From the NCBI GenBank assembly GCA_018241685.1, contig JAFEDJ010000021.1:310001-374000 (forward strand): DNA of 64,000 nucleotides, given 5' to 3'. Position numbers and translations under genes: made by a program. This document shows, piece after piece, positions 18,025 to 27,334 of this stretch. A model generated the notes under the pieces. The model was not told the DNA's origin and ran no database searches. It saw only the letters and a program-made list of their open reading frames with translations. Within the stretch, counting starts at the first letter, position 1, and each line of letters starts with the position of its first letter. The DNA comes from Pseudomonadota bacterium. Its GTDB lineage: Bacteria; Pseudomonadota; Gammaproteobacteria; Burkholderiales; Rhodocyclaceae.

Positions 18025-21000
18025 TCAGGCAGCCTCGCCGCGGCGCGCCGCCAGGAACTCGCCGAGGATGCGCCCGGTGTGTGAACGCGCCACCTGCACC
18101 ACCGCCTCCGGCGGCCCTTCAGCGACGATCTCGCCACCACCGTCGCCACCTTCCGGCCCCAGATCCACGATCCAGTCGGCCTCGGCCATCAGATCCAGGT
18201 CGTGCTCGATGACCAGCACCGTGTGGCCGGCATCGGCCAGGCGGTGCAGCACGTGGATCAGCTTCTCCACGTCAGCCATGTGCAGGCCGACGGTGGGCTC
18301 GTCGAGCACGTACAGGGTGTGCTTCTCCGGCGGCAGCGGGCGGCCGGGGCCGGCCGCCGATTCGCCGGCGCGGCCGCGCACCTTGGCCAGCTCGGAGACC
18401 AGCTTGATGCGCTGAGCTTCGCCGCCGGACAGGGTCGGACTGGGCTGACCGAGGGTCAGGTAGCCGAGGCCCACGTCCTGCAGCAGGCACAGCGGATGGG
18501 CGATGGACGGATGGGCGGCGAAGAAATCCACCGCGTCCTCCACCGCCATGTGCAGCAGGTCGGCCACCGTCTTGCCCTTCCACTGCACGGTCAGGGTTTC
18601 CGGGTTGAAGCGGGCGCCGCCGCAGGCCTCGCAGGGCATCTTCACATCGGGCAGGAAGTTCATCTCGATGGTGATCTGGCCCTGCCCCTCGCACACCGGG
18701 CAACGGCCGGCGCCGGTGTTGAAGGAGAAGCGCGAGGCGTTCCAGCCGCGCATCTTGGCCTCGGTGGTCTCGGCGAACAGCTTGCGGATGGCGTCCCAGA
18801 AGCCGATGTAGGTGGCCGGGCAGGAGCGCGGCGTCTTGCCGATCGGCGTCTGGTCCACTTCCAGCACGCGGCCGACAAGTTCGCGGCCGGCCAGTTCGGC
18901 GCAGCCCACCGGCGCGCCCGCCGCCAGGCTGGCGTGCAGCACGTCGCGGGCGAAGGTGGATTTGCCGGAGCCGGACACGCCGGTCACCACCGTCAGGCGG
19001 CCGAGAGGCACGCGGGCCGACACGTTCTTCAGGTTGTGCAGGCTGGCGTCGCGCACCACCAACGCCGGCTGCTCGTCCGCCACCGCGCGGCGCGGCGCCA
19101 GCGGATGCACCAGCGGCTGGCGGAAACAGCGGCCGGTGGCCGATTCCGGTGCCGCCATCAGGTCAGCCAGCTTGCCTTCGGCGATGATGCGCCCGCCGCG
19201 CACGCCGGCGCCGGGACCGATGTCGATGACGTGGTCGGCGCGGCGGATGGTGTCCTCGTCGTGCTCCACCACCAGCAGGGTATTGCCGCGGCCGCGCAGG
19301 GCTTCCAGCGTGTCGAGCAGCAGCTGGTTGTCGCGCGGGTGCAGGCCGATGGTCGGCTCGTCGAGGATGTAGCACACCCCGGTGAGGTTGGAGCCGAGCT
19401 GGGCCGCCAGGCGGATGCGCTGGGCCTCGCCGCCGGACAGGGTCGGTGCGGCGCGGTCGAGGGCCAGGTAGCCGAGGCCGACCTTCTTCAGGAAGTCCAG
19501 CCGGCCGCGAATCTCGCCGACCAGGTCGCGGCCGATGTCGGCCTCCCGACGGGCCAGCTGCAGGCCGTCGAAGAAGTCCGCCACCTTGCCCACCGCCAGC
19601 GAGGCCAGCTCGTGCAGGCCCAGGTCGCGGAAGCGCACTGCGCGGGCCACCGGGTTGAGGCGGGCGCCGTGGCAACTCGGGCAGGCCTCGTCGCTGTCGG
19701 CCTCCAGTTCGCCCAGGTCGAGGTCGTCCGGGTTCTCCACCTTGCCGGCGATCTTGATGCCGGTGCCGTAGCAGTCCGGGCACCAGCCGTGCTTGGCGTT
19801 GTAGGAGAACAGGCGCGGGTCGGGCTCGGGGAAGCTGGTGCCGCAATCCGGGCAGGCGCGCAGCGTGGACAGGGTGGTCAGCGTCGCGGACGCCTCGCCG
19901 AGCGGCAGCAGCTTGAGGACGCCCTTGCCATGCTCCAGCGCCGCCGCCACGTATTCGCGCAGCGGGGTTTCAGTGTCCGGCCCGACCTGCACCATGCCCA
20001 CCGGCAGCTCGATGTTGTGCTCCTTGTAGCGGTCGAGGCGCGGCCATTTCTTGGTCGGCAGGTAATCGCCATCGACGCGCAACTGCTCGAAGCCCTTGCC
20101 CCGTGCCCACTTGGCGAGGTCGGTGTACAAGCCCTTGCGGTTGATGATCAGCGGCGCCAGCAACTCGACGGAGCGGCCCTGGAAGTCGCGCTGGATCTGC
20201 GCAACGATGGCCTCGAAGCTCTGCGGCGTGACCGGCACGTCGCAGTCCGGGCAGTACTGGGTGCCCAGCTTCACGTAGAGCAGGCGCAGGAAGGGCTGGA
20301 TCTCGGTGAGGGTGCCCACGGTGCTCTTGCGCCCGCCGCGGCTGACCCGCTGCTCGATGGCCACCGTCGGCGGAATGCCGAAGATGGCGTCCACCTCGGG
20401 CCGCGCCGACGGCTGCGCGAACTGGCGGGCGTAGGCGTTGAGCGACTCCAGGTAGCGCCGCTGCCCCTCGCCGAAGACGATGTCGAAGGCCAGCGTGGAC
20501 TTGCCGGAGCCGGACAGGCCGGTGATCACAGTGAACTGGTCGCGGGGGATGTCCAGGCTGACGTTCTTCAGGTTGTGGTGGCGGGCGTGGCGGATGGTGA
20601 TCGCCTTCGGCACCACCGCCCGGTAGCGCGGCGCCGGCTCGGCCACCACCGGCGCGGCCTGCATCGCCGACAGCTGGGCGGCGTAGTCGGCCAGCGCCTT
20701 GCCGGTATGCGAGGCCGGCGTGGCGATCAGCGCGGCCGGCGTACCTTCGGCGACGATCAAACCGCCGCCGCTGCCGCCTTCCGGGCCGAGGTCGATCAGC
20801 CAGTCAGCGGCGGCGATCACGTCCAGGTTGTGCTCGATGACGACCAGCGAATGGCCGGCGTCGAGCAGTTTCTCGAAAGCCGACAGCAAGCGCGCCACGT
20901 CCTCGAAGTGCAGGCCGGTGGTGGGCTCGTCGAACAGGAACAGCAGACCAGGCTCGTCGGCGGCGTCGCCTTTCCTCGATTTCTTGGCGGCCAGTTGCGC

Positions 21001-23538
21001 CGCCTCGGCCAGGTAGCCAGCCAGCTTGAGGCGCTGGGCCTCGCCGCCGGACAGGGTCGGTACCGGCTGGCCGAGGCGCACGTACTCCAGCCCCACGTCG
21101 GCCAGCGGCGCCAGCGCGGCGAGCACCGCCTTCTGGTCGGCAAAGAAGGTCAGCGCTTCGGAGACGGTCATTTCCAGCACGTCGGCGACGCTCCTACCGC
21201 GCCAGTTGAGAGCCAGGATCTCCGGCCGGTAGCGCTTGCCGTCGCAGTCCGGGCAGCGCAGATAGACGTCGGACAGGAACTGCATCTCCACGTGCTCGAA
21301 GCCCGAGCCGGTGCAGGTCGGGCAGCGCCCGGTGCCGGAGTTGAAGCTGAAGGTTCCCGGCGTGTAGCCGCGCTCCTTGGCCTCCTCCAGGTTGGCGAAG
21401 AGCTTGCGGATGGCGTCCCAGGCACCCACGTAGCTGACCGGGTTGGAGCGCGCGCTCTTGCCGATCGGCGACTGGTCCACCATCACCACGCCCTTGATCG
21501 CCTCCACGCCGGCGAAGCCTTCAAACGCGCCGGGACTCTCGGCGGGCTGGCCGAAGTGCTTGGCCAGCGCCGGGAACAGCACGTCCTGGATCAGCGTGGA
21601 CTTGCCGGAGCCGGACACGCCGGTAATGCCAACCAGGCGTTGCAGCGGGATCGCCAGATCGACGCCGCGCAGGTTGTGCTGGCAGGCGCCGAGCAGCGTC
21701 AGGCGCGGCGCGTCGGCCTCTACCTTCCGCGGCACACGGCGCGCATCGACGCGCTTGCGGCCGGCCAGGTAGGCGCCGGTCAGCGAAGCCGGATCGTTGG
21801 CGATGCTCACCGGCGGGCCGTAGGCGACGATCTCGCCACCGCGCTCGCCAGGGCCGGGGCCGATGTCGAGCAGGCGGTCGGCGGCCAGCATCAGCTGCGG
21901 GTCGTGCTCCACCACCACCAGTGAGTTGCCGGCGTCGCGCAGGCGCTCCATCACCCCGAGGATGCGGTTGATGTCGCGCGGGTGCAGGCCGATGGACGGC
22001 TCGTCCAGCACGAACAGGGTATTCACCAGCGAGGTGCCCAGCGCGGTGGTCAGGTTGATGCGCTGCACCTCGCCGCCGGACAGGGTGCGCGACTGACGGT
22101 CCAGCGTCAGGTAGCCGAGGCCGACGTCCTGCAGGTACTTGAGGCGGCCCTTGATCTCGCCGAGCAGCAGCTCGGTGGCCTCGTCCAGCGGCGCCGGCAG
22201 CACGAGGCCACCAACGAAGGGGACGATCTCATCCACCGGGCGGGCCAGCAGTTCGTGGATCGCCCACTCACCACCGGCGGCCGGCAGCCGCCACAGCAGC
22301 GCGTCCGGTTTGAGGCGGGCGCCGTGGCAGGCCGGGCATTCGGTGTAGCTGCGGTAGCGCGACAGCAGCACCCGGATATGCATCTTGTAGGCCTTGCTCT
22401 CCAGCCAGTCGAAGAAGTGGCGCACCCCGTACCACAGGCGCGGCCAGGACGAATCCCAGCTCTTCCACTTGTCGTCGCCTTCGAGCAGCCAGCGGCGGTG
22501 TTCCGGCGACAGATCGCGCACCGGCACGTCCATCGGCACGCCGTACTTCCTGGCCATCTTGGCCAGGTCGTCCTGGCATTCCTTGAAACTGGGGCTCTGC
22601 CAGGGTTTCACCGCACCTTCGGCGAGAGTCTTGGATTCGTCCGGGATGACCAGCGCGAAATCGACGCCGATGACCCGCCCGAAGCCGCGGCAGGTGTCGC
22701 AGGCGCCGATCGGCGAGTTGAACGAGAACAGGCTCGGCGTCGGGTCGGAATAGGCGATGTCGCAGTCGGCGCAGTGCAGGCCGGAGCTGAATTTCCAGCG
22801 TGTCTCGCCGTCGTCCCCCAGCGCATGCACGCTGAGACGGCCGTGGCCGGCGCGCAGGCCGATCTCCAGCGCCTCCATCACGCGGGCGTGTTCGGCGTTG
22901 CCGAGGCGGAAGCGGTCCTGCACCACGTCCAGCTGCTCGCCGTCGCGGGCATGGATGCGGGTGTAGCCCTGCTGGGCGAGAAGGCCGGCGATCTCCTCGT
23001 CACTGAAGCTGGTCGGCACGGTGACCGGGAAGCTCACCACCAGGCGCGGATCGCCGGCCGCCGCGGCGCGGGCCGCCAGGTCGGCGAAGATCGTCGCCGG
23101 CGTGTCGCGGCTCACCGGCTTGCCGCAGCAGCGGCAGTGCAGCTTGGCGGCACGGGCGTAGAGCAGCTTGAAGTGGTCGGCCAGCTCGGTCATCGTGCCA
23201 ACCGTCGAGCGGGAGGTGCGCACCGGGTTGGTCTGGTCGATGGCGATGGCCGGCGGCACGCCTTCGATGCGGTCCACCTGCGGCTTGTCCATGCGATCGA
23301 GGAACTGCCGCGCGTACGGGGAGAAGGTCTCCACGTAGCGGCGCTGGCCTTCGGCGTAGAGGGTGTCGAAGACCAGCGAACTCTTGCCGGAACCGGACAC
23401 CCCGGTGACCACCACCAGCTCGTTGTGAGGGATGTCGAGGGACAGGTTCTTCAGGTTGTTCTGGCGGGCGCCGCGAATACGGATGGCGTCGGCCTCAGCA
23501 GGGCCGTGATCGGCCGGGCAGGCGGGATCTGAACACAT
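18025..23538 (-). CDS. uvrA: Tandem double-length UvrA-family protein
   Basis: 1837-residue protein, about twice normal UvrA length, that contains two complete UvrA units head to tail. Unit 1 (about 1-935) and unit 2 (about 975-1837) each have two ABC ATPase modules. The four Walker A motifs lie near residues 44 (TGVSGSGKSSL), 637, 1006 (TGLSGSGKSTL) and 1518. CxxC zinc-finger pairs (for example CRCCGK, CDTCRG and CPTCTGSG with CPDCDGKRY) occur in both units. Signature motifs LSGGE occur four times. Standard UvrA works as a dimer in nucleotide excision repair; here the dimer may be a single chain. Such long UvrAs are known in Proteobacteria, usually beside a normal uvrA elsewhere. The LysR gene follows after four bases. 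Confidence 0.93.
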   Translation of the reverse strand: MCSDPACPADHGPAEADAIRIRGARQNNLKNLSLDIPHNELVVVTGVSGSGKSSLVFDTLYAEGQRRYVETFSPYARQFLDRMDKPQVDRIEGVPPAIAIDQTNPVRTSRSTVGTMTELADHFKLLYARAAKLHCRCCGKPVSRDTPATIFADLAARAAAAGDPRLVVSFPVTVPTSFSDEEIAGLLAQQGYTRIHARDGEQLDVVQDRFRLGNAEHARVMEALEIGLRAGHGRLSVHALGDDGETRWKFSSGLHCADCDIAYSDPTPSLFSFNSPIGACDTCRGFGRVIGVDFALVIPDESKTLAEGAVKPWQSPSFKECQDDLAKMARKYGVPMDVPVRDLSPEHRRWLLEGDDKWKSWDSSWPRLWYGVRHFFDWLESKAYKMHIRVLLSRYRSYTECPACHGARLKPDALLWRLPAAGGEWAIHELLARPVDEIVPFVGGLVLPAPLDEATELLLGEIKGRLKYLQDVGLGYLTLDRQSRTLSGGEVQRINLTTALGTSLVNTLFVLDEPSIGLHPRDINRILGVMERLRDAGNSLVVVEHDPQLMLAADRLLDIGPGPGERGGEIVAYGPPVSIANDPASLTGAYLAGRKRVDARRVPRKVEADAPRLTLLGACQHNLRGVDLAIPLQRLVGITGVSGSGKSTLIQDVLFPALAKHFGQPAESPGAFEGFAGVEAIKGVVMVDQSPIGKSARSNPVSYVGAWDAIRKLFANLEEAKERGYTPGTFSFNSGTGRCPTCTGSGFEHVEMQFLSDVYLRCPDCDGKRYRPEILALNWRGRSVADVLEMTVSEALTFFADQKAVLAALAPLADVGLEYVRLGQPVPTLSGGEAQRLKLAGYLAEAAQLAAKKSRKGDAADEPGLLFLFDEPTTGLHFEDVARLLSAFEKLLDAGHSLVVIEHNLDVIAAADWLIDLGPEGGSGGGLIVAEGTPAALIATPASHTGKALADYAAQLSAMQAAPVVAEPAPRYRAVVPKAITIRHARHHNLKNVSLDIPRDQFTVITGLSGSGKSTLAFDIVFGEGQRRYLESLNAYARQFAQPSARPEVDAIFGIPPTVAIEQRVSRGGRKSTVGTLTEIQPFLRLLYVKLGTQYCPDCDVPVTPQSFEAIVAQIQRDFQGRSVELLAPLIINRKGLYTDLAKWARGKGFEQLRVDGDYLPTKKWPRLDRYKEHNIELPVGMVQVGPDTETPLREYVAAALEHGKGVLKLLPLGEASATLTTLSTLRACPDCGTSFPEPDPRLFSYNAKHGWCPDCYGTGIKIAGKVENPDDLDLGELEADSDEACPSCHGARLNPVARAVRFRDLGLHELASLAVGKVADFFDGLQLARREADIGRDLVGEIRGRLDFLKKVGLGYLALDRAAPTLSGGEAQRIRLAAQLGSNLTGVCYILDEPTIGLHPRDNQLLLDTLEALRGRGNTLLVVEHDEDTIRRADHVIDIGPGAGVRGGRIIAEGKLADLMAAPESATGRCFRQPLVHPLAPRRAVADEQPALVVRDASLHNLKNVSARVPLGRLTVVTGVSGSGKSTFARDVLHASLAAGAPVGCAELAGRELVGRVLEVDQTPIGKTPRSCPATYIGFWDAIRKLFAETTEAKMRGWNASRFSFNTGAGRCPVCEGQGQITIEMNFLPDVKMPCEACGGARFNPETLTVQWKGKTVADLLHMAVEDAVDFFAAHPSIAHPLCLLQDVGLGYLTLGQPSPTLSGGEAQRIKLVSELAKVRGRAGESAAGPGRPLPPEKHTLYVLDEPTVGLHMADVEKLIHVLHRLADAGHTVLVIEHDLDLMAEADWIVDLGPEGGDGGGEIVAEGPPEAVVQVARSHTGRILGEFLAARRGEAA

Positions 23539-23640
23539 GGGCAGTGGGGGTCGGAAATGAGGCGTGCAAGCCTTATTGTAGGGCCTGTTGGCAGACCTGC
23601 CGCAGCACCGTCGGTTCCCCGCACATCGACGCGCAAGCCG

Positions 23641-25620
23641 TCAGGGATTGACCAGCCTGTCGGTCGCGGCTTCATCCACGATCGATCGATCACGGAACAA
23701 CTGGGTCTGCGGCGAAGTGGCCTGCTGGGCCAGCGCGCGGGCAGTCACGGCCAGCACCTCGCTGCTGTCGCCATCGGCGATCAGGATCAACTGGCGGGCC
23801 GGGCCGATCAAGCCGACGAAGCCCCGCATCTGGCCACCGTTCGGTAGTCCAACGGCGACGCAGTCGCCTACTTCCAGTTCGGCCCACTCGGCGGACAAGG
23901 ACAATTCACCATCGAAATACTGCTTGTGGCGCAGGATCCGGAAATCCGGCCGTTCTCCCACCGGACCGAGGACCGGCATCGACGGCCGGCGGTAACGGGG
24001 CTCCGGGCCGGGCCGTCCGGAGATCAGCGCGGCATGCAACTCGATGCAAGGCGCCAGCCCCTCGCGAACATGCTCCGGAGACAAACCGATCCACGCCAGC
24101 CCCTCCTCCAGCGAGCGCATCAGCGCCGGCAACTGGACCATCAATTGTTGGCGGGCCACCTCGTCCGGCTCGGGCATCGCGCTGACCAGCAGCCGATGAG
24201 CCGTCTGCACCCGCGACGTCCACTGGGTGCTGCCGGTGCCGTAACGATAGGCGGCCTTGGCCAGCACATGCACCCAGTACCCCTCGATGAATGTCCGCAC
24301 CACGGGCTCCGCGCGATGCCCGATCAGCAGGTAGATCGCCCGACTGGCCTGATGCAGGGCCACTTCGCGCCGTTCCAGGCGCTCGGCCTCATCCTTGAGG
24401 GCAGCAGCACGGGCCACGGCACCCTTCTGGCGGGATCTCAACAGGCCCTCCGCTCCAGACAAGGCAACCTGGAAATCCCGGTCCTCGATGCGGGGCACTC
24501 GCAGCAGCGGCCGCACGACCAACAGCAGCCCACGACATACGGGCAAGTCGGCAGGACAGTCCTGGGGCAGCGTACGACCGACATTGGCGATCAGATCCAC
24601 CAGACGCAGTGCCGGATGACGCTCCGCGGCGAGCAAGGACTCACTGCGCAGGGCCAGGCGCAGCATTGTCACGCGCAACTGGGCCAGGATCATGCGGATC
24701 GTTGCCGGCAACGCCGGCGACGCGGCCACATAATTGAATACGGTCTCCACGACCTCGACCGACGCGGCTTTCGCCGGTGCCAGCAAGGCGCCAAGTTCGC
24801 TCGTCCCGAGGGACTGGGGTACACCGTTGCCATAGTTCTGGCGTTCGCTGAGCCAGGCTTCGATACGCTCCAGCAGGGCCGAGGCCAGCGTCGGATCCAG
24901 ATGAGCCACGCCGGGCGCCATATCACGCCGGGCCAGCACGGACAGACGCAGCGCATCCACCGGATCGATCGGCAGAGGCGGCGCCTCCACCTCGTCCGCA
25001 CGTTCGTTGCCAGGCCCCAGGGAGGAGCGGGACGGCGTTACGATCCGGTAACTGGAGTTGACACCCGCCGCCGCCAGATCCCGCTCGAGATCCCGGTAGA
25101 ACGCGCACAGATGACGTTGCAGCGGCTCCTCAAGGCGCTCAAGGATCATCATCGCCTCCGCCGCGCTGAGGCGCTCGGCTTCCTTCAACGCCCGCAACGC
25201 CCGACACACGCTCTCGGTGCCAACCGGCGACTCCTTGTGCAGCACAGCATCAGTCCCGGACATCAGAATGCGCATGCGCAGGTGCAGGGCCGCCAGTTCC
25301 CGCTCGCAGCTATCCCGCAAGCGTTGGTCGAGATTCATCAACTCGACCGAGTAATCCATGTCGTCGTCGTGGACCAGACTGATGCTCGAGGCAGTCAGGC
25401 TCCGCATCTGCTCGAAGCCCTGTCGTTCCTTGCTGCCGGACAACTCGTCGAAACACTCGCCCGCAGCCTTGGCCAACTCGTCGAGCCAGACCTGATGACG
25501 AATCACCTCACTTGCAGCCTGGCGGAGCGTTCTCAGGAAACGCGCCCGACAATCGGCCAGCAATGCTGCTGCCATCGAAGTCGATTTGTCGTCGGTGAGG
25601 GAAGGATGCGCCATGGCCAT
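23641..25620 (-). CDS. DUF1631-family protein
   Basis: 659-residue soluble, largely helical protein without a signal peptide. The overall composition, the segment AWIGLSPEHVREGLAP and the C-terminal part (VGDCVAVGLPNGGQMRGFVG followed by LILIADGDSSEVLAVTARAL) resemble DUF1631 proteins of beta- and gammaproteobacteria, whose C-terminus has a small beta-rich domain. The function of the family is not established. An alternative ATG lies two codons downstream (25614). It is transcribed away from the preceding uvrA-like gene's end and stands alone. Family assignment is from memory of pattern, not a search. Confidence 0.65.
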   Translation of the reverse strand: MAMAHPSLTDDKSTSMAAALLADCRARFLRTLRQAASEVIRHQVWLDELAKAAGECFDELSGSKERQGFEQMRSLTASSISLVHDDDMDYSVELMNLDQRLRDSCERELAALHLRMRILMSGTDAVLHKESPVGTESVCRALRALKEAERLSAAEAMMILERLEEPLQRHLCAFYRDLERDLAAAGVNSSYRIVTPSRSSLGPGNERADEVEAPPLPIDPVDALRLSVLARRDMAPGVAHLDPTLASALLERIEAWLSERQNYGNGVPQSLGTSELGALLAPAKAASVEVVETVFNYVAASPALPATIRMILAQLRVTMLRLALRSESLLAAERHPALRLVDLIANVGRTLPQDCPADLPVCRGLLLVVRPLLRVPRIEDRDFQVALSGAEGLLRSRQKGAVARAAALKDEAERLERREVALHQASRAIYLLIGHRAEPVVRTFIEGYWVHVLAKAAYRYGTGSTQWTSRVQTAHRLLVSAMPEPDEVARQQLMVQLPALMRSLEEGLAWIGLSPEHVREGLAPCIELHAALISGRPGPEPRYRRPSMPVLGPVGERPDFRILRHKQYFDGELSLSAEWAELEVGDCVAVGLPNGGQMRGFVGLIGPARQLILIADGDSSEVLAVTARALAQQATSPQTQLFRDRSIVDEAATDRLVNP

Positions 25621-25685
25621 CAGGGTCGTATTATGTTGGCGGATCTTAGCGATAAGTGGGCTTATCGGGAAAATTGCCGAAATCT

Positions 25686-26198
25686 TCAGCGTGAAGGACG
25701 CCCTGCCGGCCCGTATTTATCGAACAGACGCCTTCCCGCCCAGACGGCAAACACCAGAACGAGCGCCCACTTCACGGATGAGCATAAGCCCGACAAAGGA
25801 ATGAGCACACTCGGTGCACCGAAGGAACCAGCCAGCAGTCGAAGTTGCAGCAGGTTTTCAGCAAGATCGAACAACGCCGCCAATGGCAGCAGGCATGCCA
25901 GCCTGCCAGACGCGCGGGTGTCGTGGTCCGGAAAAAAACCGCCGCGCGTTGCCAGCACATGACCGAACAGCGCATAGATGCACAGATGGACAAAATCCGC
26001 AGCAAAATGCCGACGGTACGCCTGCAGTCCATCAGTCCCCCATTCGCCCAGGATCCCCCAGTAGCGCTCTGCGCTGAAACTGAGTTGCAAGCAGATGATG
26101 TTGGGATGACGATCACCCAGAATGTAGGCCAGATGCACTTGGGACACCACCACCGCGACACCCGCCAAACCCGTCAGAAAAAGGGATCTGCGTGCCAT
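25686..26198 (-). CDS. Small four-span membrane protein of unknown function
   Basis: 170-residue protein with about four hydrophobic helices: residues 6-26 (LFLTGLAGVAVVVSQVHLAY), about 68-84 (DFVHLCIYALFGHVL), about 102-120 (LACLLPLAALFDLAENLL) and about 135-155 (CSSVKWALVLVFAVWAG). The acidic pair DLAEN in the third span is notable. It lies divergent to the HDOD gene, with an AT-rich gap between. No family recognised. Confidence 0.7.
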   Translation of the reverse strand: MARRSLFLTGLAGVAVVVSQVHLAYILGDRHPNIICLQLSFSAERYWGILGEWGTDGLQAYRRHFAADFVHLCIYALFGHVLATRGGFFPDHDTRASGRLACLLPLAALFDLAENLLQLRLLAGSFGAPSVLIPLSGLCSSVKWALVLVFAVWAGRRLFDKYGPAGRPSR

Positions 26199-26290
26199 TT
26201 TTCCTGCTCCGGCCGATCACCTTCACTGCATGAGTGTGTAATAGTCACGCATGTGGCAAAGCAGCAATTGCCTATCGACATTTTCATCTT

Positions 26291-26312
26291 AAAATAATAA
26301 AAATATTATTTT
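26291..26312. promoter_or_regulatory. AT-only palindrome upstream of the HDOD gene
   Basis: A perfect nine-base inverted repeat, AAAATAATA and TATTATTTT, separated by four A residues, sits in a run of about 45 nearly pure A/T bases (26285-26330) in otherwise GC-rich DNA, 41 bases before the HDOD start. It could be an operator, an UP-type promoter element or a site for an AT-binding nucleoid protein. No known consensus is matched with confidence. Confidence 0.4.
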
Positions 26313-26352
26313 TAATAAATTTATCAAACAAGCCCGCAGTCAGTATCCGATC

Positions 26353-27210
26353 ATGACAAGCGCCACTCAAGCTTCACTCCCCAGCAGCGAAAAACTGGCG
26401 GCCGACCTGGCCGCAATCCGCATTCCCGCCTGCCCAGCCGTGGTCACCGAGGTACTGCGGGAGGCCCGCAAGGATGAACCGAATTTCAAGATCCTGGCCC
26501 GCATCATCTCGTCCGACGTCGGCATGTCGGCAATGGCGGTCAAGCTCGCCAACTCGCCAATGTTCGGCTCTGCCGCGCAGGTCAAGAGCGTACAACAAGC
26601 CATCAACCGCCTCGGCACCAGCAACATCCTGAACATCATAGTCGCAGCCGCGCTGCGCAGTTCAGTCGATGGCCTGCCAGCCGATTTCCTGCAGCATTTC
26701 TGGGACATGGCAGCCTCCCGAGCCCTGTGCGCCGGCCTACTGGCCCGCAAGCATGTGGGCATCCAACCGGAGGATGCCTACACCTACGGACTGTTCCAGA
26801 ATGCCGCCGTGCCGGTACTGATGCAGCACTTTTCCACTTATGCCGAACTCTATGTACGCGCCGGCGAGCATGGGGATCATCTGGTCGCACTGGAGCGGGC
26901 GCACTTTCACAGCGACCACGCGGTGGTCGGCTGGCTGCTGGCCCGCAACTGGGGCCTGCCACCGAAGATCGCGTCGGCGATCCAGCACCACCACAATCCG
27001 GAACGCTACATCCTGCCGGAGGAGGAACTGCCATCGAATGCGCTGGCGCTGATCGCCGTCACCCAACTCGCCGAGTACATCATCACCGAACTCGGCGGCG
27101 CCGCACTGGACGTGAGCCAGCGTGCCTTTGAGGACGCCCGCAGCTTCCTCGGCACGACCGACCACGATCTGGACGAGTTCCGCGAGATCGTCGCCGCCGC
27201 GCTGGCCTGA
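26353..27210 (+). CDS. HDOD-domain signalling protein
   Basis: 285-residue protein that consists almost wholly of an HDOD domain (about 20-225). The typical segments are present: IPACPAVVTEVLREAR, then IISSDVGMSAMAVKLANSP, and a mid-domain HSDHAVVGWLLARNWGLP followed by IQHHHNP. HDOD domains are related to HD-GYP domains but lack the full metal-binding HD-GYP signature, so they act as scaffolds in signalling and motility control, not as phosphodiesterases. It is monocistronic, with the AT-rich palindrome upstream and a bidirectional terminator downstream. Confidence 0.9.
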   Translation: MTSATQASLPSSEKLAADLAAIRIPACPAVVTEVLREARKDEPNFKILARIISSDVGMSAMAVKLANSPMFGSAAQVKSVQQAINRLGTSNILNIIVAAALRSSVDGLPADFLQHFWDMAASRALCAGLLARKHVGIQPEDAYTYGLFQNAAVPVLMQHFSTYAELYVRAGEHGDHLVALERAHFHSDHAVVGWLLARNWGLPPKIASAIQHHHNPERYILPEEELPSNALALIAVTQLAEYIITELGGAALDVSQRAFEDARSFLGTTDHDLDEFREIVAAALA

Positions 27211-27282
27211 CGAAGAATCCTCCGGGGGCCAATGACTACACAGCCCCCGTCGGTACACGCAGACGCCTCGCTCCCGCGGCAC

Positions 27283-27317
27283 AAAAAAATGCCCGCCATG
27301 TCTTGGCGGGCATTTTT
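27283..27317. terminator. Bidirectional rho-independent terminator
   Basis: An inverted repeat AAAAATGCCCGCCA / TGGCGGGCATTTTT with a five-base loop (27299-27303). The T-run follows the stem on the plus strand, and the A-run gives one on the minus strand, so it can end both the HDOD transcript and the convergent topB transcript. Confidence 0.92.
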
Positions 27318-27334
27318 CTGGAGCAGGCTCGAAC

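Noticed and set aside
18202..23532. Two very long plus-strand open frames (18202-21924 and 21982-23532) opposite the uvrA-like gene
   Set aside because: They mirror the codon bias of the minus-strand gene, are rich in Gln, Arg, Ala and His, and have no domain. The minus-strand frame carries all UvrA motifs.
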